A DNA stretch of 51,424 bases from the NCBI GenBank assembly GCA_024231955.1, contig JAAEPZ010000867.1:1-51424 (forward strand), in the 5' to 3' direction. Source of the DNA: a bacterium (lineage in GTDB: Bacteria; Krumholzibacteriota; Krumholzibacteriia; JACNKJ01). Of this stretch, positions 1 through 7,657 are shown piece after piece (positions within the stretch are counted from its first letter, which is position 1; each line of letters begins with the position of its first letter). The notes under the pieces were generated by a model. That model did not search any database, was not told the origin of the DNA, and saw only the letters and a program-made list of their open reading frames with translations. A program made the translations under genes and the position numbers.

Positions 1-286
1 AAACGCCCGCCTGGCGGCAGAAAACGCCCGCCGGTCCGCCTACCGAACCGATTCCTGGAAGCTCATCGTCGACCACCTCACAGATCGCACGCTTCTCTAC
101 GACCTGGAGGGCGATCCGCGCGAGCTGGAGGACCGGACCGATCTCGACCCGGAAGAGCTGGCGCGGTTGCGTCAGACTCTCGATAGCTGGGTCCGGGCGA
201 TGGAGGAGCAGGCGAAGCTTGCTCCGACCCGCGCCTTGCGCCGCCAAGAGATCGAGAGGCTGCGGGCCCTCGGCTGCCTGCCCTGA
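1..286 (+). CDS. Sulfatase-like hydrolase, C-terminal fragment
   Basis: The open frame is already running at the left edge (first full codon at position 2) and stops with TGA at 284-286, leaving about 94 residues. The visible part has the usual end of sulfatase / AP-superfamily proteins: a 'DSWKLIVDH' strand, then 'LLYDLEGDPRELEDRTDL', a long amphipathic helix, and a tail 'IERLRALGCLP' resembling the 'LRALGYL' ending common in these families. The catalytic N-terminal part lies outside the window, so the nucleophile (Cys/Ser or Thr) cannot be checked. It probably hydrolyses or transfers a sulfate or phosphate ester in the envelope. A 488-base gap with its own promoter separates it from the next operon, so it is probably not cotranscribed with it. 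The family call is fairly safe; the substrate is unknown. Confidence 0.75.
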   Translation, partial: NARLAAENARRSAYRTDSWKLIVDHLTDRTLLYDLEGDPRELEDRTDLDPEELARLRQTLDSWVRAMEEQAKLAPTRALRRQEIERLRALGCLP

Positions 287-774
287 GTCATTCCTCGTCC
301 TTGACACCGCCATCCTCCAAGGAAGAGATCGACCTCAAGACGGGCCTCTCCCCCAGCCAAGACGCCCCGAGATCGGATCCTTTCGACGAATGCCCCGGAG
401 CGTCCGGATCGCTGGATCCCCCAGGCCGCTTCCCGACGAGATCCGGAGGCCGGCCCGAAACGCTTATAGCCATGCGTCAATATCTTGACTCCCTAGGTGC
501 CTCTGGCCAGCCCTTAATCTAGCCGGACGGGTCCAACTGGGGCACAATTCTCGCGAGCCCGAAGCTTCAAAGGTCGGATTCACCACTTGACGCCCCAGCG
601 AACCGTCTGTATACTTGAGGAAGGCATTATCTGTGGCTTAGCCGCACTTGGCGTTGAGCTGCCGGATACGTTGGTGGGAGTGGCCATCTCTGCCAGGGCT
701 CAGGTCTGGGATGTGTTTTCAGTGTGTCGAGCAGAGTGAGAGGGGAATAGGAGTTGAAAAGAGGGGTGTAATAT
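287..774. other. Intergenic region, no gene seen
   Basis: This gap between the sulfatase fragment and the GT2 gene has short overlapping open frames on both strands, but none has a recognisable domain, a convincing ribosome site or biased composition. The only element I can support is the promoter at 587-615, which would give a leader of roughly 150 bases before the GT2 start. I see no strong hairpin followed by a T-run that would mark a terminator for the upstream gene. Confidence 0.5.
587..615 (+). promoter_or_regulatory. Sigma70-type promoter for the 775-9160 operon
   Basis: TTGACG at 587-592 and TATACT at 610-615 are separated by exactly 17 bases, close to the bacterial housekeeping consensus. 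The element lies upstream of a run of plus-strand genes with no other candidate promoter nearby. The match is seen directly; that it is active is inferred. Confidence 0.55.
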
Positions 775-1581
775 ATGATATCAATATTAATCGTCAATTA
801 CAATACAGACGATCATCTCCGGGGATGTCTTCGCAGCCTAAGCCGTCATCGCGAGGTCAGTCACTACGAGATCACCGTCATCAACAACGGCAAAGCGCTC
901 CGCGGTGGGGATGTGGGCCACGGTCTTGACATCCGCCTGGTGAATAACAAGAGGAATATTGGATATGCAGCGGCGCTCAACCAGGGAGCAGAGCTCACCC
1001 ACTGTCCCTATATCCTCTGTCTGAATGCGGATACGAGGCTTCCAGCGGACAGCCTCTCGCCTCTCGTAGAGTACCTCAGGGGCCATCCGGAGGCGGGAGT
1101 CGTGGCGCCACGACTCCTCTACCCCAACGGATCGCTTCAGTACTCCTGCCGCCGTGACTACACCTGTGGATCCATCCTCGGCCGGCGGCTACCGTTCGGG
1201 AGCCTTCCCATGGTCGAGCCTGCTCTCCGCCAGCACCTGATGCTCGACGAGGACCACAGCCGAATTCTCCAACCCGATTGGGTCCAGGGATCGTGTCTCA
1301 TGCTCCCCAGGACGGTCTTCGATCAGATCGGAGGGTTCGACGGGAACTACTTTCTCTATTTCGAAGACTACGATCTTTGCCACAGAGTTCGCCAAGCAGG
1401 CTTGAAGATCGTCTACCTTCCGGAATCCGACGTCATTCACTACTACGCACGTTCCAGTGCGAATCTCGGCATCTTCCATCGGGAGTTCTGGCATCACCTG
1501 GCGAGTGCTTGTCGCTTCTATGGGGGATTCCTTCGCACGGACATCGAGGAACCTGTCACTACTTCGGAAAGGGTTTGCTAA
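775..1581 (+). CDS. Glycosyltransferase family 2 (rhamnosyltransferase-like)
   Basis: This 268-residue protein transfers a sugar from an activated donor to a growing glycan on the cytoplasmic side of the membrane. It opens directly with the GT-A strand 'ISILIVNYNT', has the 'NNKRNIGYAAALNQG' loop around residues 57-71, the metal-binding acidic motif in 'LNADTRLP' (Asp86), 'GSCLMLPRTVFDQIGGFD' before the active-site loop, and 'YFEDYDLCHRVRQAG' near residue 200. This is the pattern of WbbL-like rhamnosyltransferases, although the sugar is not provable. Length is normal for a single-domain GT2. The ATG at 775 is preceded by a purine-rich 'agagggg' stretch. The stop codon TAA shares its last base with the ATG of the next gene, so the two are probably translationally coupled. 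It is the first gene of the operon. Confidence 0.85.
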   Translation: MISILIVNYNTDDHLRGCLRSLSRHREVSHYEITVINNGKALRGGDVGHGLDIRLVNNKRNIGYAAALNQGAELTHCPYILCLNADTRLPADSLSPLVEYLRGHPEAGVVAPRLLYPNGSLQYSCRRDYTCGSILGRRLPFGSLPMVEPALRQHLMLDEDHSRILQPDWVQGSCLMLPRTVFDQIGGFDGNYFLYFEDYDLCHRVRQAGLKIVYLPESDVIHYYARSSANLGIFHREFWHHLASACRFYGGFLRTDIEEPVTTSERVC

Positions 1582-2435
1582 TGCCTGAAAAAGGAAATAT
1601 CCGGCCCCGTATTCTGGTATACGTTGCTATTCTCCTGGCGCTTTTCGCAGTCCACAGGATCGGTAGTGTGGCGATGGGTATAGACGAACCAGAGAGAAGC
1701 GACAAAGCCGGGGAAGGTGGTGCTACAGGCCCGGTATGGCGGCCAAACACGAAGATCCTGGCCGCGACCTGGCTTATCGTGGATGATGACGACAACGCTC
1801 CGGATATTCGAAGCTATTACCAAGACACCCTCAATGCGATGGGGCTCGGCTTTGACGTCTGGGACACATTCAACAGCGACGTTGAACCGACCTCGGCGCA
1901 ACTCGCACCGTATCAGGTCGTCGTCTGGTTCACGGGTGACGAGTTCGGTGGCGTCGCCGGACCGGGTTCGGCCGGGGAAACGGCCCTCGCCGGCTGGCTG
2001 AACAACGGAGGCTGTCTCTTCATCAGCAGCCAGGACTACCATTTTGACCGTGGGCTCACATCCTTCATGCAAACGTACCTCGGCCTGGCATCGGCAACAA
2101 ATGATACCAGCCAGACGACGGTCACCGGTTCCGGCTCGGTTTTCAGCGGGCTCGGGCCCTACAGCCTGAATTATCCGTTCAACAATTACAGTGATACAAT
2201 GTCGCCCCATGCCTCGGCCGAACAGGCATTCAGCGGAAACGCCGGCGGCGCCGCGATCTTCAAGGATGGCGGCACCTACCGGACCGTTCTCTTCGGATTC
2301 CCGTTCGAGGCCGTTCCCAGCGCCTACGATCGGCAGCAGGTCATGCTGAGAGTCTTTGCCAACTGTGGTGGGGTGATCTTCTCGGATGGATTCGAATCGG
2401 GCAACATCTCAACGTGGTCCAGCACTCAACCCTGA
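1581..2435 (+). CDS. Secreted or membrane-anchored protein with ThuA/GATase-like domain and DGFESG tail
   Basis: The 284-residue product starts at an ATG overlapping the previous stop codon (TAATG). Residues 9-30 form a hydrophobic segment after basic residues, so it is exported or anchored. From about residue 55 it has 'WLIVDDDDNAPD', then 'YYQDTLNAMGLGFDVWDT', 'VVVWFTGDEF', 'GGCLFISSQDYHF' and 'LFGFPFEAV'. That order of strands fits the class-I-glutamine-amidotransferase/ThuA-like fold often used for non-enzymatic domains in secreted proteins; no catalytic Cys is obvious. The C-terminus reads 'IFSDGFESGNISTWSSTQP', a tail I recognise from many secreted proteins of unrelated function, where it may act as a sorting or recognition element. 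I know no defined biochemical role. Its place between a GT2 and an epimerase suggests a link to the surface glycan, but this is inferred from context. Confidence 0.6.
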   Translation: MPEKGNIRPRILVYVAILLALFAVHRIGSVAMGIDEPERSDKAGEGGATGPVWRPNTKILAATWLIVDDDDNAPDIRSYYQDTLNAMGLGFDVWDTFNSDVEPTSAQLAPYQVVVWFTGDEFGGVAGPGSAGETALAGWLNNGGCLFISSQDYHFDRGLTSFMQTYLGLASATNDTSQTTVTGSGSVFSGLGPYSLNYPFNNYSDTMSPHASAEQAFSGNAGGAAIFKDGGTYRTVLFGFPFEAVPSAYDRQQVMLRVFANCGGVIFSDGFESGNISTWSSTQP

Positions 2436-2555
2436 CGGCCGATCTGGTGCCTGGCATCACCGCCCGTGATACTTGTCGCCCGGAGGACCTCTGAGGATGA
2501 CCGACCAGCACCCCGCATTCTGATCCCGGCACCGCCAGCTGTTCAGTTTTCATAT

Positions 2556-3653
2556 ATGAAACGCTTACTAGTAACCGGTAGTAGTGGTCTCGTCGGGTCC
2601 GAAGCCGTTTCCTTCTTTGACCGACGGGGCTGGAAGGTATACGGCGTCGACAACAACATGCGCGGGCTTCTTTTCGGCGCCGGCGGCGACACGACGAAGA
2701 ACCTGAATCGCCTTCTTGATCAGTTCCCCCGCTTCGAGCAGCATGACCTGGATATTCGCAACCGCCAGGCGCTGCTTGACCTCATCCGTGAGAAGCGGCC
2801 CCACCTGATCATCCACTGCGCCGCGCAACCTTCGCACGACCTCGCCGCCAGCCGGCCATTCGAGGATTTTGAGATCAATGCGGTCGGAACCGTGAATCTT
2901 CTCGAGGCTGCCAGACGCTATTGCAGGGATTCACCCTTCATCTTCATGAGCACAAATAAAGTCTATGGCGATGCACCAAACGAAAAGCCCCTCATCGAGC
3001 AAGGAACCCGTTACGACTATGCCGATCCCAAAGATTACCACGGCATCGATGAAAGCTGCCGAATCGACAAAAGCCTGCACAGTCTGTTCGGCGCATCCAA
3101 GCTGTCAGCTGACATCCTGGTACAGGAATATGGACGCTACTTCGAGATGCCGACGGTATCGCTGCGCGGCGGTTGCCTGACGGGTCCCAACCAATCAGCG
3201 GTCGAGCTTCACGGATTTCTTGCGTATCTCACCCGTGCCGTCAACGAAGGCCGGACCTATCGAATCTATGGTTATAAGGGGAAACAGGTCAGAGACAACA
3301 TTCACTCATACGACGTGTGCCGTTTTTTTGAGATATTCTACAGGAATCCCCGATCGGCGGCGGTCTATAACCTTGGCGGGGGCCGCGGCAACAGCATCTC
3401 GGTGCTGGAGGCGATCCGCGCCGTAGAAGAGCTGTTGGGCGTCAAGGCGCGGACGGAGTATCGCGAAGAGGCCCGGAAGGGTGACCACATCTGTTATATC
3501 AGCGATCTGACACGGCTTAAAACGGACTATCCGGAATGGGACATCACGCGTCCATTGGAGGAAATCATCTGCGAGTTGACGCTGGGGCGGAATAACAAAG
3601 ATGGCCCCCTCCCAGAGATTCCCAGCGAGGTACTGAGCGCCGATGCTTACTAG
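2556..3653 (+). CDS. NAD-dependent epimerase (SDR, CDP-paratose 2-epimerase-like)
   Basis: This 365-residue extended SDR probably epimerises a nucleotide-linked sugar for the glycan made by this locus. The start ATG at 2556 is chosen because the Rossmann motif 'TGSSGLVG' follows at residues 7-14, as in the family; the frame stays open 30 codons further upstream but without homologous sequence. The motif 'NNMRGLLFGAGGDTTKN' near residues 33-49 and 'SLRGGCLTGPNQSAVELHG' are typical of the CDP-paratose/tyvelose-epimerase branch. The serine/threonine of the triad is in 'MSTNKVYGD' (132-133). The usual YxxxK appears as 'FGASK', with Phe178 in place of Tyr and Lys182 retained; I recall close relatives with 'SLFGASK', so this may be a subfamily trait rather than damage. 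It overlaps the next gene by 11 bases. Confidence 0.8.
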   Translation: MKRLLVTGSSGLVGSEAVSFFDRRGWKVYGVDNNMRGLLFGAGGDTTKNLNRLLDQFPRFEQHDLDIRNRQALLDLIREKRPHLIIHCAAQPSHDLAASRPFEDFEINAVGTVNLLEAARRYCRDSPFIFMSTNKVYGDAPNEKPLIEQGTRYDYADPKDYHGIDESCRIDKSLHSLFGASKLSADILVQEYGRYFEMPTVSLRGGCLTGPNQSAVELHGFLAYLTRAVNEGRTYRIYGYKGKQVRDNIHSYDVCRFFEIFYRNPRSAAVYNLGGGRGNSISVLEAIRAVEELLGVKARTEYREEARKGDHICYISDLTRLKTDYPEWDITRPLEEIICELTLGRNNKDGPLPEIPSEVLSADAY

Positions 3654-6528
3654 GCTGAAAGAGCGATACAGATTTCCACTGGTACTGGCAGGCCTTGTCG
3701 TCTGCTTCTTGACCGCCGGGTGTGCCGAGCGGACGCAGGAGCCGGCACTCATCAGGCTGGTCTCGCTTTTGCCCACGGCCGAGATCGAAAGTCCCCTGAT
3801 CCACCTGCCCGCCGTCGATTCCGTCGACGACTTGGAATCGGTGGAGATCGAGGAGGTGTGGCGCGATGACTTTGAGAGTCCGGACCGCCGCTTCTCAGAG
3901 ATGCAGGGATGTGTGCGGATCCGGGAAACCGATGGCGATCGCGGCTTTGTGCTAGCGTGCGAAAACGGTGGCCACTGTCGAGCGAGCGTACCGGTATCAG
4001 CTGGAATGAGATATCGAGTACGCCTTCTCGCGCGGTGGCTCCAAGGTTGGGGATGTGCCGTAACGGTCACCGAGTGGTCCCGGGATGCGCCACTGAGAAT
4101 CTTTCGTTTTCCGACCTTCGAGGAGAGCTGGCAATCCTACGAGATCTGGTTTCATTCGGCGCCCGAGGCCGATCGTGTGGTGATCGAAATCGAGCCGGGA
4201 TACACGGAGGGTCGCCTTTGGCTCGACGATCTCGTCGTCGAGCGACTGGATCTCGACGCTGACCAGGAGCTCCGCCTGCTGAAGGCGCGACATAACGTAG
4301 ATGTTCCGGAGCCGCACCTGGGAATGATCAAACGGGGGCGTTTGCTTCCTATACCCGATCCGGAGCTCGTCGATTCACCGCTCTCCGGCAACTACGGAAT
4401 TCGCGACACCATGTTCGCGCCGGCTCCAACCGCCATTCGTTTCGGTTTGGATATTCCCAGATCGGCCCGGCTGAATCTCGCCTACGCGCTCTCGCGGGAG
4501 TCGATTCCCGGCGATGCCGCCCGCTTTCGGGTGTTGGCATCGGACGGCCAGCAAGAGCCATTGATTCTGCTGGATGAGCCCGTTTCTCTCTCCATGGACG
4601 ATTCCGGCTGGCACTGGCGGGAGAGGGAGATCTCGCTCGATAGCCTCGGGGGACGCCGGGTGTGGCTCACGCTCGAGACCAGGGGGCTCGGTGAAAACCA
4701 GCACGCCTTGGCCCTCTGGGGAAACCCTGTGATCTACCAGCCGCGGAGATCGGGGGAAGCGCCAAACGTCATCCTGATCGCTGTGGATACCCTACGTGCC
4801 GACCGCCTTTCCTGCTACGGGTATACGCCAGGCATCACGCCACAGATCGACTCTTTGGCCGCCGACGGAGTACGTTTCGAGCAGGCGATCGCATCCGCGA
4901 ACTGGACCTTGCCTTCCTTTCTTTCCCTCTTCACCGGCCGTGGCGGCCTCGACCTGCGCGGAGATCTCCGCGATGCTCCGGAAACCACCCTGGCCGAGCA
5001 TTTTCAGGCCGCTGGATGGTCGACGGCCGCGATCCTCTACAAATCTTCCCTATACGACAAGGGCTTCGACAGGGGTTTCGATTTCTTTTTGAACGCGCCG
5101 CGCGGCCGCATTCGAGCCGAGGACAACCTGAAGACGGCTTTGGACTGGCTGTGGAAGAATGGCAGGCGGCGTTTTTTTCTATTTTTGCACTTCGATGACC
5201 CTCATCAGCCTTTCTGCCAGCCGGCCGCGCGACTCGGCGAGGAGAGTCACCTTCGCCTTGAGCAGTTCGGTCTGAAATTGCCGATCCTGGTCTCGGATCG
5301 CGACGCGGCGACGTTGGACTGGTCGCATCCGACACTCTATAATGAAAGAAGACGGTGTACTAACTGTCTCGAGCGAGGCGTCTTGACGCCGGCCTTCAAG
5401 GATCTGGCGAAGGATCTCTACGACGACTCCGTCAGCTATGCCGATGAACGCATCGGTCGGTTCCTATCCGCCCTGAAGGAGGAAGGACTCTACGACGAGT
5501 CGGTCATCGCATTCGTGTCCGATCACGGCGAGACATTGTGGACTCACGGAGAGCAGTACGGCCACGGTGAGGACAATCTCCACGACGAACTCGTCCGCGT
5601 ACCGATGATCATCAAGCCGGCGCTGGGCGCGGAGTGGGCGCGTGGTCGGACGGTCTCATCCCAGGTGCGGCTGTTTGACCTGATGCCGACACTTCTGGAT
5701 CTTGCAGGGCTTGAAACCGATCACCTTACAATGGAGGCAAGAAGCCTCTTATCGGCCCTGAGAGCGGAAGGGGACTACGATCTGCAAGAAAGGCCGGCTT
5801 TCAGTGCCGCCGACAAATTCGCGTTTTCCCTACGCAATGCAGGCTTCAAGTACATTCGGCGTTTCTCCGGCGGAAGCGGCGGCGAGCGTTCTATTGCGGA
5901 GGAGGTACTCTACGATCTAACGGCAGACCCGGGCGAAACCAACAACGTCGCTCCGGGGCAGCCGCTGATCTTGAAGAGGATGCGCCTGGCGATGGAAGAG
6001 CTCCTGGACTCCACCAGTTCGACAGAGGTTCTCGCGCAGGAGGATCCCAACCGCAAATCGATCGAGCCTGTCGATGCTCGGCAGCTTGAGGTACTCAAGG
6101 CCCTGGGTTACGTCGAGACGGACAAGGTAGGAAACCACATCCTGGTGGAAGCGGAGACGTTTCGTGATGGTAATCTCAACCCGGACTCCAATCCTTTCGG
6201 CGACGGTATTGTGATCGATGGCGGGACGCACCCGGCCTGGGCCGAATATGACGTCGTCGTTCCACAAACGGGAATCTACCGGATCGAAGCGCGCTACGCT
6301 GCCGAAGACGTTCGCCCGATGGAGGTACTGGTGGATGGTCGTCTGGTCGCGGTGAGCTTCCGGGAAGTGACCGGAGGATGGTACCCTGAACACCAGCAGT
6401 GGGTGGAGGTGGTGACCGTAGAACTTCAGGCCGGAGGACATGTTTTCCGTATCGAAAGCTCCGGTCTGATTCCCCATCTGGACAAGTTCAGGTTGCGACT
6501 CATAAACGAAGAGAAGGCCCGGCAGTGA
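3643..6528 (+). CDS. Sulfatase-fold lipoprotein with N-terminal beta domain and C-terminal CBM-like domain
   Basis: This 961-residue protein begins with a lipoprotein signal: hydrophobic residues 11-26 and lipobox 'FLTAGC' with Cys27. Residues ~60-365 look like beta-sandwich, carbohydrate-binding-like domains. The catalytic AP-superfamily domain starts at 'PNVILIAVDTLRADRLSC' (375-391, metal-binding Asp382). The nucleophile loop is 'NWTLPSFLSLFTGR', with Thr422 where a true sulfatase would have Cys or Ser of CxPSR, so formylglycine cannot form there. Further metal ligands are in 'HFDDPHQPF' (516-524), 'VSDHGE' (625-630) and 'YGHGEDN' (His641). Residues ~828-955 ('ILVEAETFRDG' to 'DKFRLRLI') resemble a CBM6/35-type domain. 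A Thr nucleophile points to phosphodiester chemistry or phosphoryl transfer on an envelope glycan rather than sulfate removal. The ATG at 3643 lies inside the end of the epimerase gene. Confidence 0.8.
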   Translation: MLTRLKERYRFPLVLAGLVVCFLTAGCAERTQEPALIRLVSLLPTAEIESPLIHLPAVDSVDDLESVEIEEVWRDDFESPDRRFSEMQGCVRIRETDGDRGFVLACENGGHCRASVPVSAGMRYRVRLLARWLQGWGCAVTVTEWSRDAPLRIFRFPTFEESWQSYEIWFHSAPEADRVVIEIEPGYTEGRLWLDDLVVERLDLDADQELRLLKARHNVDVPEPHLGMIKRGRLLPIPDPELVDSPLSGNYGIRDTMFAPAPTAIRFGLDIPRSARLNLAYALSRESIPGDAARFRVLASDGQQEPLILLDEPVSLSMDDSGWHWREREISLDSLGGRRVWLTLETRGLGENQHALALWGNPVIYQPRRSGEAPNVILIAVDTLRADRLSCYGYTPGITPQIDSLAADGVRFEQAIASANWTLPSFLSLFTGRGGLDLRGDLRDAPETTLAEHFQAAGWSTAAILYKSSLYDKGFDRGFDFFLNAPRGRIRAEDNLKTALDWLWKNGRRRFFLFLHFDDPHQPFCQPAARLGEESHLRLEQFGLKLPILVSDRDAATLDWSHPTLYNERRRCTNCLERGVLTPAFKDLAKDLYDDSVSYADERIGRFLSALKEEGLYDESVIAFVSDHGETLWTHGEQYGHGEDNLHDELVRVPMIIKPALGAEWARGRTVSSQVRLFDLMPTLLDLAGLETDHLTMEARSLLSALRAEGDYDLQERPAFSAADKFAFSLRNAGFKYIRRFSGGSGGERSIAEEVLYDLTADPGETNNVAPGQPLILKRMRLAMEELLDSTSSTEVLAQEDPNRKSIEPVDARQLEVLKALGYVETDKVGNHILVEAETFRDGNLNPDSNPFGDGIVIDGGTHPAWAEYDVVVPQTGIYRIEARYAAEDVRPMEVLVDGRLVAVSFREVTGGWYPEHQQWVEVVTVELQAGGHVFRIESSGLIPHLDKFRLRLINEEKARQ

Positions 6529-7613
6529 GGGTCCCGGCGTTTCTTCGACCTTCACTCCTACGAGCGGGACTTGCCCTCGCCTCCCTTTTCCTTTCCTTGG
6601 TGCTCGCCGAGATCGTCGCGCATGTGGTCGTCGCAGAACCGGAACGAAAATTCGACGCAGGAACCACGATGGTCGACGGCGTTCTCCATCCCGCGATCGA
6701 GAAGGCTCCGGACCCGGTGCAGGTTTTCCGGTTGGCCCCTTCCCAAGAGCTGAAGCAACTTGATCAGCACGTCACTATTAACGACCGTCGGTTTCGAGCG
6801 ACCACGGTGCGGTATGAAGACACGTCGGACGCAAAGATCGCGTTGTTCGGAGATTCATTCGTGTACGGATTCGGCGTAGGCGATGATGAGACAATGGCCG
6901 TTCATCTCCAGCACCTGCTGCGGAGTCGGACCGGAACTCCGTGGCAAGCCTTGAACTTCGGTACAGGAGGATACAACTCTGCCCAGGTCCAGCGGACAAT
7001 GGAGCAACGCTTGGCTGAGCATTCGTTTTCTCTGGCCGTCTATCTCTACTTTCCGAACGACCCGGAGCTCTGGTGGCGGGAGGGGAACCCCATCCTGTGG
7101 GAGTGTTCTACGCTCTTTGACGACAGCAGCCTAATCATGAGGGCGTTGGTCCGGAGCCGGCTTGTCGAAGCAGCCTCTCGTGGATTTGCCCATTGGCATC
7201 TGGCACGGCGCGGGCAGGACCCCGGCTACTGGCGGCTGATCCATCGGCCCTGGTTCCCCGGATGGTGGGTAACCGAGCGCAGCATCCGGCGAATGCGGGA
7301 GTTCTCTGCGCGGCGTGAGATCAGCCTGTTGGTTGTCTTCTTGCCGTTCCAGAGCGAGCCCCTTCCGTCCGCGCAGCACCAGGCGGTGGTTGGCCGGGTA
7401 CGGGAGGCGTGCCATCTCAGTGGAACCGAGTTCCTGGATCTATCGGGACTTTTTGTGGCTGAGCAGGAGGGGCCAAGGAGCGAAAGCCTCTGGACAAAAG
7501 TGGGACCCCCACACTATAGCGACGCCGGGAACCTACTTCTCGCCACCGCGCTTTTTAAGCATCTCTCCCGCCTCGGCTGGGTCGCCGGCGTTCGGCCCAA
7601 CCGGAAATCCTGA
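6525..7613 (+). CDS. Membrane-anchored SGNH/GDSL hydrolase
   Basis: I place the start at GTG 6525, which overlaps the previous TGA (GTGA) and gives a 362-residue protein; a longer in-frame start exists upstream, but it would lie inside the sulfatase-like gene and adds no recognisable sequence. Residues 10-38 form an N-terminal hydrophobic anchor. The SGNH block I is 'IALFGDSFVYGFGVGDD' with nucleophile Ser111, the glycine/asparagine block is 'LNFGTGGYNSAQV' (143-155), and the C-terminal catalytic block is 'GPPHYSDAGN' (His330). Such enzymes deacetylate or esterify glycans in the periplasm. Coupling to a GT2, an epimerase and a sulfatase-fold lipoprotein suggests it adds or removes acyl groups on the same polymer. 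Family assignment is firm; direction of reaction and substrate are unknown. Confidence 0.78.
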   Translation: MRVPAFLRPSLLRAGLALASLFLSLVLAEIVAHVVVAEPERKFDAGTTMVDGVLHPAIEKAPDPVQVFRLAPSQELKQLDQHVTINDRRFRATTVRYEDTSDAKIALFGDSFVYGFGVGDDETMAVHLQHLLRSRTGTPWQALNFGTGGYNSAQVQRTMEQRLAEHSFSLAVYLYFPNDPELWWREGNPILWECSTLFDDSSLIMRALVRSRLVEAASRGFAHWHLARRGQDPGYWRLIHRPWFPGWWVTERSIRRMREFSARREISLLVVFLPFQSEPLPSAQHQAVVGRVREACHLSGTEFLDLSGLFVAEQEGPRSESLWTKVGPPHYSDAGNLLLATALFKHLSRLGWVAGVRPNRKS

Positions 7614-7657
7614 AAACTTAGGCATCGGGCGGACATATTGACCAGTGAGGGAATGCA

